From: Bradysia coprophila
Taxonomy: Eukaryota; Arthropoda; Insecta; Diptera; Sciaridae
DNA length: 64,000 bases
NCBI RefSeq assembly: GCF_014529535.1
Contig: NW_023503501.1
Location: forward strand, 7,198,150 to 7,262,149
Direction: 5' to 3'
Shown here one piece after another: positions 10,097 through 19,976 of this stretch; within the stretch, counting starts at the first letter, position 1; every line of letters starts with the position of its first letter. The notes below the pieces were generated by a model, which had not been told where the DNA came from, did no database searches, and saw only the letters and a program-made list of their open reading frames with translations. Both the position numbers and the translations under genes were made by a program.

Positions 10097-11485
10097 TAAT
10101 GTAAATGAAATGGTAACGTTACGAATGCGAATTGCCACATTATATTGTGAATTGTGATGGGAGTGGGTGATATTGCAATAAAATACTTCCTCATGAAAAA
10201 TTGTTTCGCTATCCCGAATGTCACTTGTTGGAGCCGAAACCACACCAGCGATTTTTAATTGCTCTTTGATCAATAATTAATTATGCTGCACCTTCCATTG
10301 TTTAACGTATGCAACAAAACGGATTACAAAAGAAAATGCAGCAATTTCTTGCCGATTTTCAGCCTATTGACGAGATTTTCTTAGTCGTCCTGATTGATAA
10401 TAAGCCCTGACCCTGTAACAAAGATGGAAGCATGAAGAGGATATAGCCTCGAGATAATCGTTATTCATTCATTACACATCGCATTTTTACAAATTCTAAA
10501 TTCAGTTAAAAAAGGTGTAATTTATTAAAGTATTATCTAATCAATATCTGCGAGTGTAATATTAAAGAAAGAAAAAGAAGAAAATTTATTGAAAACAATA
10601 AACGTGCTGCTTGCTTGTAGGTTGAATGTTATGGAGATAAGATTAGCAGACTAATTGACTAATTGTGAAAGATCTTTGTTGAGCGCGCCATCCCTGCAAG
10701 TCTTTACATCGTCAGAATCATTTGAATTCTTCGGTTAAAAAGTATTCTTTTGAACGTATTCATACAACGCACTGCAAGGATGAGTGGCACCAACGCACTG
10801 TCTAGCACCGAAGCTGACTTTGACGTCACTCAAATAGAGGACTGAACCGATCAAAGTTGGCAATTCTTTTTCATACTATGGCTATCAAAAAAAAATTAAA
10901 AGTTGTCAACAGGTGTGTGTTTTGCCTTCTAATTGAGTGATGTCAAAGTCAGCTTCGGTGCTTGACAGTGCGTTGGTGGCACTCTTAATAGAGTATTCAA
11001 ACGGGACAGTGTATCAAACAAATTTTCGCACTGTAAAAAGTTCTGGAAATTTTTCCCACAAAATGGTATTCTATTTGGCATCTGTCACTCGAAGCACTCT
11101 TGCTTGGATACTTTGTAACTATCGTTTCCGATTTTTTTACAGTACCGCTTATGCGTGAAGTGCGGGGTTTCGAACCATAATGGTAAAAGTAAAAATATCT
11201 CAAATTTCTTGAGGCGCCACTAGAAACTTTGGGTGCCACTGCCTTCGTTATCAACTCAGTGGGGTTCTAACTCGTTCTAGACATCTGCTTTTCTGTACAT
11301 TTTTTCCCATTTCTGATTGGTATTTTAAATAATGCAGGAGGCCTAGTAAATGATGCTAAATCGTTGAAATTTTGATAAGATTATCACCTTCATTGTCATA
11401 ATTGATTTGAATATTTTTTATTGTCAAAATAAAAGCGAAACTCTCAACAGCTAAAGGCATTAGACGGAAAGGAAACCTTCTCAAT
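10097..11485. other. Intergenic region with one MITE
   Basis: The left part is the likely 3' UTR of the IR gene. The only structured feature seen is the inverted-repeat element at 10782-10984. No supported gene. Confidence 0.5.
10782..10984. mobile_element. MITE with about 52-bp terminal inverted repeats
   Basis: The left arm starts GAGTGGCACCAACGCACTG and runs through CACCGAAGCTGACTTTGAC. The right arm is the reverse complement, ending CAGTGCGTTGGTGGCACTC, with about four mismatches across the arms. The spacer is about 100 bp, with no ORF. Confidence 0.85.
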
Positions 11486-13151
11486 ATGGAAGCAAAAGCG
11501 AATACAGAAAAGGAAAAACTTCGTGTAGCGAAAACCGCAATTTTTATTTTGTTTTGTGTTTTTTTGGAGCGATACAGTACAGGTGGAATTGCATGTGAGT
11601 TATCTTAAGTGCAACGAACTTTTTATTGCGATTGAATGGTTTCAATAAGCCATTTACCGACCTCGTCTTAGACTGACTTTATTTATTTCTCAATTTTCAG
11701 CTGTACTCTTCATGTTCTTTAATGAAAAGATTGGATACGATGAAGACGAATCAACGGCTGCTTATCATACCTATGAATTTCTATCGTACTTTTTCCCCAT
11801 AGTTGGTGCAGTCATAGCCGACAGTTTGTTTGGCAGACTCCGGACAATAGTTTGCATGTGCATAATAATTGCCATAGGTTCTTTAATAACTGCCATTGGT
11901 GTTGTTGATACTCTTAACCTTCCTATAAAGTAAACAGGTCGGAGAAAATTTCGTAGAGACTTATGATGGAAGATCTCTTTTTCATAACCCTTAGTATAAT
12001 CGGCTTGGTGATATTAACTTTCGGCGATGGTTGCCTTATAACATTGTTCCCTACATACGGTGCAGAGCAGTACCGATCAACCGAGATCAAAAGTATTGAC
12101 TGGTTTTTTGCCTCATACTATTTCATGTTCAATTGTGGCAGCATTGCTTCAAGACTAGTCGCTCCAATTCTTCGAGAAGATGTTAAATGCTTCCGAAATG
12201 ATGATTGCTATCCAGTGATTTTTGGTTTACCTGCAATTTTAATGGTTGCTGCTGCTTTATTGGTCATGGTAGGCAACAGATACTCCGAAACTAAGCAGGT
12301 CCGGGGCCACACAATACTCAATGTACTCTCTTGCATGACGGTAATTTATTGTTGGATACATGCATGACAATGGAATGACTGTTGCATTTTCGTTATTGTA
12401 GTATGCAGTCGTCAAGAAATTCAGCTCGAGGAAAACTACACAATATCAACATTGGCTCGACTATTCAAAAGATAAATATGGAAATGAGTTGGTGTCAGAC
12501 ACTCGTATCATACTTAAAGTAATCGTCCTCTATATTCCGATAACGGTTTTCTGGGCTCTATTTTACCAGCAAGGTTCGCGTTGGGTCTATCAGGCAACGC
12601 AAATGAATGGTGATCTTGGTTTTTACACCATCAAAGCTGATCAGTTCAATGTCGCCAATCCACTGTTTGTCATAATCTTAATTCCTCTATTCGAGCATGT
12701 TCTGTATCCACTGTTAGCTAAAGTCAGAATCCGAACCGCTTTGCAGAAAACAACATTGGGTGGGGTGTTGGGAGGAATCTCTTTTCTAATATCCGCAATC
12801 ATTCAACTACAAATTGAAAGCAAATTCTTGCACATGACATGGCTGATTCCACAATATTTGTTCATGGCAATGGGTGAAATTCTGGTAGCGATATCGTTAA
12901 TAAATTTCTCGTTTTCGGAAGCACCGGACAGTATGAAAACTCTTCTGCAAGCCATGTTCTATTTGTCGGCTGGAATCGGCAATCTGATCGTAGTTGTTGT
13001 TGCGGGAAGTAGGATCTTTGATTCTCAATTTTATGAGTTCATTCTGTACACCGGACTCATGTTTTTCGATATGATCCTTTTCGCGTTGTTAGCAAAGAGA
13101 TACAAGTCAGAGAAAGTGCAGCGATGTGATGAAATTATCGAAAACAGTTAG
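11486..13151 (+). CDS. Reduced SLC15/POT-family (peptide transporter-like) membrane protein
   Basis: Four exons (11486-11594, 11701-11929, 11995-12340, 12402-13151) give 477 aa with all phases consistent. It resembles animal proton-coupled oligopeptide transporters. Helix 1 ends FLERYSTGGIA. Residues around HWLDYSKDKYG and FWALFYQQGSRWVYQATQM match the PEPT1 helix-7 region. SFSEAPDSMKTLLQAMFYL and GNLIVVVVAG match helices 10-11. Two differences stand out. The family ExxER motif of helix 1 reads VFLER, so the first Glu is missing. The large extracellular domain that PEPT1-type proteins carry between helices 9 and 10 is absent: QLQIE is followed at once by helix 10. The GGIKP-like signature is also degenerate (FGDGCLITLFPTYG). 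It is probably a plasma-membrane or vesicular transporter of the family; substrate and proton coupling are uncertain. AATAAA at 13596-13601. Confidence 0.85.
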
Positions 13152-13705
13152 TGAATGGTGTGTGTCAAAGCACCTAGCATAGTGTAGAAAACCCTAGGTA
13201 GGTTACTTTTTACTCTAATGCTTGGCAATCATGAGTGATCGTAGTGACAGCTGTCAAACAGGATACTGTTTTTCATGAAATTTTTTACAAATATTTTTAC
13301 AATGCCAAAATTTGTATGATACACTCTTCAGTTTTAGTACTCTAGTCATGCTGGAAGTGTGCTGTCTAATCGCATGACCTCGAAACAGTGTAAACATGTA
13401 AAATTGCATTATGGTACACTGTCATGAATTTACACTATTTACACTATAAATGATTTACGTTATAAGCTAGTTAAGTCAAAAACGCAAAAGTTGAGGTGTT
13501 AAGTGGCAACTGTTTGTATAATTTAATATATTTTGAGTCACGAGGACAATGGTTTCGTTCAAGAACATACACTAAATATGCTCTCAATAGAGGCCAATAA
13601 AGGTTTTCTCGTGTAACTTGTTTTTCTAGAAATTTTTATTTATTTCTGAACACTAAATACTCTTAATGAAGATGTGCTTTTTACGGCTGACTTATTTGTT
13701 TCGCT
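13152..13705. other. Intergenic gap between convergent genes
   Basis: Holds the 3' flanks of the POT-family gene (+) and of the Asn/Gln-rich peptide gene (-), with AATAAA-type signals on both strands near 13596 and 13630. No other feature seen. Confidence 0.5.
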
Positions 13706-14145
13706 TTAACTTTGATTTTGATTCTGTGAAATTGATACACTGTTTGTCAAGGACTGTTGTTGATTCCCATACATGCCTTGTTGGTTTTGGTTGCTATCAA
13801 TCCGAATGTTATTTTGGATGATTTGATTTTTTTGTTGTGGTGGATTCATTTTCGATTCAAAACATTCTGGTAGTTCGAAAAGGTTTTGAAGACAAAGACA
13901 TGGGGAGACAGTAGGTTGTTGAAAAAACTTCTAAATGCGAAAAAACAACAACAACAAAATGAGTACGTATTTATGTTCATCAGAGAAATGATAACGGATG
14001 GCGGAAGAAACGCCATCTGTTATCATTTCTCTGATGTTCATATGCAAATCAACGGTTTCGTTACCTTCATTATAAATCCGGTTGATGTGTGTTTAGTGAG
14101 TATAAATCCTAGAACAGCTAAAATGCACAGTGCGCTCAATTTCAT
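13706..14145 (-). CDS. Small secreted Asn/Gln-rich peptide, family not recognised
   Basis: Two exons, 14145-14065 and 13930-13706, giving 101 aa. Exon 1 encodes a clear signal peptide (MKLSALCILAVLGFILT) and ends ATGAAG before GTAACG. Exon 2 follows GCATTTAG and stays in frame for 74 codons. The mature part has three cysteines (SPCLCLQNLFELPECFES), then a polar tail with QQ, NQ and SQNQNQS runs. A TATA box (TATAAAA on the minus strand) lies at 14206-14200, about 60 bp upstream of the ATG, which fits a short 5' UTR. AATAAA-like signals occur downstream at about 13630. The 134-bp intron contains a 53-bp transposon. It could be a silk-, saliva- or cuticle-type small secreted product; the function is not known. 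Confidence 0.6.
13981..14033. mobile_element. 53-bp hAT-like foldback mini-element in an intron
   Basis: Begins CAGAGAAATGATAACGGATG and ends in the reverse complement CATCTGTTATCATTTCTCTG. A 23-bp stem with one G-T pair closes a 7-nt loop. It is flanked by the exact 8-bp repeat ATGTTCAT (13973-13980 and 14034-14041). It shares the CAGAGA terminus, length and GGC-rich tip with 3679-3730. Confidence 0.85.
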
Positions 14146-14199
14146 TTTTGTTTCGAAATTTAATAAATAAAAAAAAATGCAAAATTGCCGATGCTCGTA

Positions 14200-14206
14200 T
14201 TTTATA
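14200..14206 (-). promoter_or_regulatory. TATA box of the Asn/Gln-rich peptide gene
   Basis: TATAAAA on the minus strand, preceded by GG, 55-61 bp upstream of the start codon and correctly oriented. This position supports a TATA-driven core promoter and a leader of roughly 30 nt. Confidence 0.55.
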
Positions 14207-14537
14207 CCACAGAAATGACTATACTCAGAATGATTCGAGAAGATTACGGTTACACGCTTATATGCATCTTGTAATTTAGGCCACCAGCTTTGTTTTTTTA
14301 TTATTATTTTTTTATTTGAACATTTCCTCATGCAAATCACTTTTAATTATGTTTTCAGAATGTATCAGTAAAAAAAACGCTCGTTCCAGTCTAGGACATA
14401 GAAATAGAATGTATGAAGGTCGTGTAACAATTTTAAAGATGTAGATAACCAAACAGACAAACTAGACTACTGTTGCCGATTCATCTCGCCTAATCTCAAA
14501 AATCTTGCGAGATGTTGATTATCCGTCCTCGTGAGGT

Positions 14538-15075
14538 ATAGAGTGCTATGATGAAAGAGAAAGAGATATTTTGACCAGTACCCCAAGGCAAGTTATAATA
14601 AACTGTTCTTCGGTCCTCTCGCTCTCAACGATGTTGACATTTCATACAATACGGCACATTGTTTGATATGACAACTGCCACGTACACGGAGACAATACGG
14701 ACGACTCTGAGGCCACCTTAAAGCTGTAATCGCACTTACGGCGCGGCGTTTAGCTCTCCGTTTACTTTTTAACAATGAGAAGTGGGACGAGCTTCAATTG
14801 TTCGTTCGTAAATGGAGAGCTCAACGGCGTAAGTGCTGATGTTCTCCCGTTTATTTGACAATTTCAACTTAGAAAAAAATATTTTTTCTTCAAGTTGACT
14901 TCTTCCAAAGTATGTAAACACTGAAGCGGAACACAGCGGATCACAGAAAAAATACGGAGCACAAGTTTCCGTGAGGATCCGTAACGTTTTTCGCAATAGA
15001 GTGTTATGATGGAAGAGAAGAAGATAAGTACCCCAAGGCAAGTTAAAATAAACTGGTCTTCTGTCCTCTCGCTCT
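14538..15075. repeat. Direct repeat pair flanking a foldback
   Basis: About 85 bp at 14538-14625 recurs at 14997-15075. Shared words are TATGATG, AGTACCCCAAGGCAAGTTA and GTCCTCTCGCTCT. Between them lies a foldback at 14732-14836 (GCACTTACGGCG and AGCTCTCC against GGAGAGCT and CGGCGTAAGTGC). The pair could be terminal direct repeats of one compound element or two insertions of one family. Confidence 0.55.
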
Positions 15076-15401
15076 GATCATAACAATCTATAATGTTGTT
15101 TAGTTTGGATATCAGAGCCGAAGGTTAGACATTTAGTTTGAGACTTGCGTCACAGCGCATTACTAACATGGTAAACTGATTGCAATGAAAATAATAATTA
15201 AAATGATGTGGAATTGTAATCCGAAAGTGGAAATACACGCCGAACTGAAATAACAGACGCAGTTGAATAAATACTCAATGAAAAGAGTGTTATATACTTT
15301 TATCAATGGCTCAGTAATTACCTCACTGATTGGTTCACTTACCTGCATTGTGATGGTATTGGGATAAGAAAGAAGAAACAATAAAAAAGGGAGCGGTAAA
15401 G

Positions 15402-15544
15402 TTGATCCTTAAGTGCTGACATTAGTAGTTTTATGACGAAATGTACTAGGAAAATGTTGTTTGGAAACTAAAGCTCAGGTGTAACAGATTTTTGTATAAT
15501 TCCGTTACATTTCGTCATGTTAAATTACTGATGTCAGCGATCAA
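15402..15544. repeat. Foldback element
   Basis: TTGATC, GCTGACATTAGTA and ATGACGAAATGTA on the left pair with TACATTTCGTCAT, TACTGATGTCAGC and GATCAA on the right. Confidence 0.7.
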
Positions 15545-15572
15545 GGCAGTTTTACAGCAAAACCACCCAAAG

Positions 15573-15707
15573 ATTGTTTACAAAATTAGGAGGCCAAAAA
15601 TCTGACAGCGTTTGCTTGCTCATTACACTGTATTTATACACTGCTAAAATAATTAAATTTGAACGAAGACAATGTTCTATTTTTGACCTCCTAATTTTGT
15701 AAGCAAT
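15573..15707. repeat. MITE with 29-bp inverted repeats
   Basis: ATTGTTTACAAAATTAGGAG at the left end and CTCCTAATTTTGTAAGCAAT at the right end, extended inward by CCAAAAAT and ATTTTTGA. No ORF. Confidence 0.75.
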
Positions 15708-16108
15708 GTGTGTGGTTGCTAGAGTCCTATCTTGCAACGATCTACTTTTATGTGAGCTTTGAAATTTCATGGAAAAAGAAGTTGTTGCACCAATGTTGCA
15801 ATGCACCATACAGGCCCTGAAAATATATTAGAATTCCGCAAATACCTTTAACATCGGAGCTTCAACTTCCAAACAGCCTTTTACTCTGGCTATAAACATA
15901 CTATATATAGTTGTTTAAAGCACTCTCGTGCTTTGACTTGTTCGAAAAGCAAGTGATATAATCTGCTATTTTACCTATCTGCTGAAACAGGGCATATTAT
16001 TGGCAATTTTATTTACTGAAACTGATTTCAAATTTACTGATAATCCTTCTCATGGGCATGGGCATAAGAGGACGTACTAGTTTACCCTGAAAACCAAATA
16101 GTTTATAT

Positions 16109-16246
16109 AGACTGTTATGCTTGATTTCCTCTTACGCCGTTTACGCTCGTTTAGCTAAACCACGCCTCTTTTTTATTGTTTAAAGAGTGCATGGAGTGCA
16201 AACGAAGCGTAAACGGCGTAAGAGGGAATCAAGCATTAAGTAGTCT
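16109..16246. repeat. Foldback element
   Basis: AGACT, ATGCTTGATTTCCTCTTACG and CCGTTTACGCT on the left pair with AGCGTAAACGG, CGTAAGAGGGAATCAAGCAT and AGTCT on the right. It directly abuts the long inverted repeat that follows. Confidence 0.75.
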
Positions 16247-16557
16247 AGTCGATAAGGGCAAACGTTTAGAGGGATTTTTTTGAAAGTGGACCAGGCTCCG
16301 TCGGAGCTATTTTTTCGCGGCGGTTTGTTCATATGCCCAGATAGCCCTTGGTCCCAATAGTCCAAAACCGCAGTCGTTTAATTTTCATGTTTGCGTCTTG
16401 GCTGGTGGTGAAGGTGCAAAAGTCGAAAAAGGGTGTTTTTTATACGTGATTTACTGCCGCTGCAGACGATGGACACACATGTGTGGCGGCTCGTTGGATA
16501 GGTACTGTCCAGGAGACCCGGGGCAAAGACAGATATCAAATGTGTACTCAAGCTCTA

Positions 16558-16933
16558 TTCAAAAATAACAAAAAGTATGTATCAGTCAAAGGCCGGAAAT
16601 TTTGATGAGCTTTATTAGGTGATATTTTGTACCTGGTGACTGTTGTTGTACAGATCAGTGGTTGCCCTGATAGAGGCTTAACCCTGCTCTACAATTATAC
16701 CTCAATTGCCATGGAAGTGAAAGGTTTCAGGATACTTTTTTGGGTATAAAGCCAATGTCTTCCTACACTCGAAAGCAAAATGTTGATTTTAGAAAAATAC
16801 ACGAATTATGCTGTTTTTGATGTCTGCATCCAATGATCTAACCATAAACATTCTCCAGGTGCGAGATATCACCTTTTGAAGTTCATCAAAATTTACGGCC
16901 TTTGACTGACACAATATTTTTGTTATTTTCGAA
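16558..16933. mobile_element. MITE with about 85-bp imperfect inverted repeats
   Basis: The left arm has AAAAATAACAAAAA, TCAGTCAAAGGCCG, AAATTTTGATGA and AGGTGATAT. The right arm has the complements in reverse order, ending TTGTTATTTTCGAA. It lies inside the long-inverted-repeat structure. Confidence 0.75.
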
Positions 16934-17654
16934 CAATCCATACGCTAAATAAATAAATAGTAGAAATTTGTTTCATTTTCCTATTGGAAAAATTCCCACT
17001 TCCACGTTGGAATTTCTCCATAATTTCCAAGTAAATTCCGTGGAAAAATGTTTAGAAATTGCAACGAAGTTCCAATATTGGTTGCACTGTTACACATGTA
17101 TTAGTTGTAAACACAATTGAACGTATAATGCTTCATTGGTAAACACTATACTGTAAACGGCTCAATTTTTTTTTAATCAGATTTTCTTTACCACACGATT
17201 AATAAAATCATATTGTGCATAATGTGTTCATGAACTATTTTGCAAAAAGTTCTTTTTTATACACGATATCAGCACGATATAAATTAGCAAAGTTGACGAG
17301 AAGCCAATCAAAATATTGAATTTGTTGTTAAACTGTCATTTTGACTTTGAGGGTTATGTAACACTACCAGTGGAAAGTACCCACCCACATCAAAATTATG
17401 TTCCTGTTTTTACCATCAGTAGTGGTGTCTTCTGAATGTATAGTACACCAATCGATTGTAGTTGCTGAAAAAATTGTCAATCGGATAAAAGCATCTAATC
17501 CGAACGATAATAAATCCTTAGTAGGTGTCGATGTATAGTGACAATCAAAGTCAAATGTAACATGAAAGTTTAGCTCACCCAAAGAACCGTGTTGAAACAT
17601 TAGGGTCTATTCTTTGTGATAAAATGGACTGTTGCAGTGAGAAAAATGTACATT

Positions 17655-17725
17655 GGGTGGCCGAGTACGCTAAGTCGTTAGGCTAGTGATATGTGCACCG
17701 TGGGTTCGATCCCACGACGCGTCAA
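17655..17725 (+). other. tRNA-like sequence with Pol III A and B boxes (SINE head or tRNA relic)
   Basis: TGGCCGAGTACG resembles an A box. The arm GTGGGTTCGATCCCAC contains a consensus B box in a perfect T-stem/loop. The acceptor stem does not close, so it is unlikely to be a working tRNA. It is more likely the head of a SINE or a decayed tRNA-Ser-like gene. Confidence 0.5.
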
Positions 17726-17752
17726 AGACGATATAAATTATAATCGTGTATT

Positions 17753-17988
17753 CAATAACAAAAGTTCAAAAGTTACAAAATACGAGTTATCGTATTTTTT
17801 GTCGGACTGGTCGGTTGATAAAAAAAAAAGCAAAATTGCATTTCAAAGTTAATACAGACATCAACACAATCAATAACAAAAGTTTAAAAGTAACAAAATA
17901 CGAATTATCGTATTTTTGTCGGACTGGTCGGTTGATAAAAACAAAAAACCAAATTACAGTTCAATTTTACCGACATTAGCACGTTCAA
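17753..17988. repeat. Tandem duplication, two units of 118 bp
   Basis: CAATAACAAAAGTTCAAAAG at 17753 recurs with small changes at 17871. Both units share TTGTCGGACTGGTCGGTTGA. It follows the tRNA-like sequence directly and may be the body of the same SINE, duplicated. Confidence 0.7.
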
Positions 17989-18922
17989 AGTTTAAAATTT
18001 GAAAAAATTCGAATGAAATTGAATGACTGGAATGTTGACTGAAAACATTTGAAAATAATAGATTAATTCATAACCAATAGAAAAAAAACCTAAAACGTCG
18101 TCCTGCACTTAGTAGTTCTGAAGCTGTTCTTATGAGGCAGTTACTTAGGTCTAAAATCTGGTGATTTTCGGTAATAGTCTTTCATTTTGTTTGCACATTT
18201 CCTGCGATCCTGCGATCGTATTCGATTTTTTACAAATTCTCGGGCGGTTCTACTAATTTGTTGTTGTCGCTTACGTTCAATGTTCATTCTGAAATCATTT
18301 GAACGAATGAACAATTTCAGAAGTTGCACGGTCAGACACATTTACATGCTATTTTCACTCATTATGCGCTTTACAATTACGTTTTATAATTACCTGGTAA
18401 AATAGCCTTTTAATGTTACGTGGAACGCTTGTAAATCAATAACTTATAAATGGAAGAACCAACTCGAGCTTACAGAAAAAAATATTTTTTTTCAAATGAG
18501 CTATTGAATGCGCGGCATACTTAGTTTATGCGATTGAATTAAATACAAAATGTAAATGTGTGAGTGTGAGTTGTATATGATGCAGCTCGGACAATAGTGA
18601 CCGTTTTCCAACATTGGATTTTTTCCAACATTATTTCTACTAGGGTGTAAGATATCTATGCTTGCCCCGGTTCTCCTGGACAGTAACTATCTAACGAGCC
18701 GCCACACTTGTGTGTCCATTGTCTGTAGCGGCAGTAAATCACGTATAAAAACACCCTTTTTTCGACTTTTGCACCTTCACCACCAGCCAAGACGCAAACA
18801 TGAAAATTAAACGACTGCGGTTTTGGACTATTGGGACCAAGGATTATCTGGGCATATGAACAAACCGTCGCAAAAAAATAGCTCCGACGGAGCCTGGTCC
18901 ACTTTCAAAAAAATCCCTCTTA

Positions 18923-19070
18923 CCAAAACCAGTTGCTCAAACAGCACTTAAAATTCTTCTAAACTTTTTCTAACAAGAAGAAAAAAAAAAGGTTTCCTAA
19001 AAATTTATGTCTCTTCTTGTTACAATACTTTTAGAAGTATTTTAAGTGCTGTTTGAGCAACTAATTTTGG
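18923..19070. mobile_element. 148-bp Tourist-like foldback with empty site in the window
   Basis: Starts CCAAAACCAGTTGCTCAAAC and ends GTTTGAGCAACTAATTTTGG, with arms pairing inward through GCACTTAAAAT. It is flanked by TTA and TAA. The uninterrupted opposite arm of the long inverted repeat, at about 16260, shows the pre-insertion sequence with a single TAA/TTA trinucleotide. A 3-bp TWA target fits the PIF/Harbinger (Tourist) type. Confidence 0.8.
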
Positions 19071-19096
19071 TAAACGTTTGCCCTTATCGACTAGAC

Positions 19097-19221
19097 CATT
19101 CCACTCAACAAAAAGTACTCCGTGAGAGAGCGAACTGTCAAATAAACAAAAGAAAAATTCAAAAAAATTCAATTTTGTCTCTCACACGGAGTACTTTTTT
19201 AGCAAGAGGAAACTAAGCATT
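19097..19221. repeat. MITE of the GTACTCCGTG family, copy 3 (reverse orientation)
   Basis: CCACTCAACAAAAAGTACTC on the left and ACACGGAGTACTTTTTTAGC followed by GAGGAAACTAAG on the right. This is the reverse complement of copies 1 and 2. Confidence 0.75.
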
Positions 19222-19278
19222 ATGATCAGAGCGAAGTACACGGAATGAAGACGGACGACTTCGAGGCCACCTTTAAGT

Positions 19279-19405
19279 ATGGTTTCCACTCAACAAAAAG
19301 TACTCCTTGATAGAGGCGTGAGAGAGTAAGCTGTCAAGTAAACAAAACAAAAATTGAAAGAATTCTAACACGGAGTACTTTTTTGGTAAGTGAAAATCAA
19401 TCATT
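19279..19405. repeat. MITE of the GTACTCCGTG family, copy 4 (reverse orientation)
   Basis: TTTCCACTCAACAAAAAGTA on the left and ACACGGAGTACTTTTTTGGT on the right. It lies 60 bp from copy 3 and is more diverged. Confidence 0.7.
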
Positions 19406-19523
19406 ACGTTGGTTTCAGGATCAGAGTCATCCGTTTTCATTCCGTGTACGTATCTCCGTGTACGTGACAGTTGTAAAAATTCAAACAATATGCTCTATTG
19501 TATGAAATGCCAACTGTCATGTA

Positions 19524-19580
19524 CTGTTTTTAACATTCAAAAGTATCGACACAAATCGATATTTTTAATGTTAAAAACTG
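19524..19580. mobile_element. 57-bp foldback at a TA site
   Basis: CTGTTTTTAACATT at the left pairs with AATGTTAAAAACTG at the right, with a TA dinucleotide on each side. An inner palindrome reads TATCGA and TCGATA. It interrupts a repeat unit whose other copy lies near 14640-14720. TA duplication is typical of Tc1/mariner MITEs, but the case rests on two bases. Confidence 0.5.
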
Positions 19581-19976
19581 TACACGGAAACAAAAACGGA
19601 TAACTGTTAATTCAGACTTAGCACCTCAATTCTCATGCGTTCGTAATACCTAATATTTGTAACTTTAAGTCTTCAGTCAAGTTCTTAAAAAATTGACGAA
19701 ACGTTAAATGCTCACTTATAAGGAAGCGTTGGAAATTATTTTTTGGTTCATTTGTTTTACACGAACCGTAGGCGTCAATAGAAACTAATTAAAAATTTCA
19801 ATGAACTACACTACTCCCACCACTACACTCACTACATCTAGTTTTCATTTTAGTTAGTAAAATATTAAACGCACTCACCGCCTCATGCTAACAAATTTTT
19901 GTTTTTCGTTGAATACATTCGACAAACGTCACCGCGACATCCGTTTACTCTTTCTCTATTTGTACTCTTTTGTAAA

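Larger units (their letters stand above)
16243..19096. mobile_element. Long-inverted-repeat structure, about 2.85 kb
   Basis: The arms 16243-16537 and 18650-19096 are inverted copies of about 295 bp. The outer ends read CTAGTCGATAAGGGCAAACG and its complement. The inner part includes GTGTGGCGGCTCG and CCAGGAGACCCGGGGC against the matching right-arm words. The right arm is longer because a 148-bp foldback interrupts it. Between the arms lie another MITE, a tRNA-like sequence and a tandem duplication, with no recognisable transposase. It may be a long-TIR non-autonomous transposon or an inverted duplication. No convincing target duplication was found. Confidence 0.7.
14146..19976. other. Repeat-dense intergenic block
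   Basis: Nearly 6 kb between the Asn/Gln-rich peptide gene and RpS8, with no supported protein gene. It is made largely of nested and adjacent inverted-repeat elements, two tandem or direct duplications and one tRNA-like sequence, listed separately. The right end is the RpS8 promoter region. Confidence 0.6.

Noticed and set aside
17364-17600. 78-codon minus-strand ORF starting at ATG
   Set aside because: Open and with reasonable codon use, but no recognisable motif. It lies inside the long-inverted-repeat structure, so it is probably chance or transposon relic.
17655-17725. Functional tRNA gene
   Set aside because: The T-arm and B box are good, but no acceptor stem closes and the variable region is irregular. 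Treated as SINE head or relic.
18141-18341. Basic 66-codon minus-strand ORF
   Set aside because: Lysine/arginine-rich but with no known domain, and inside repetitive DNA.
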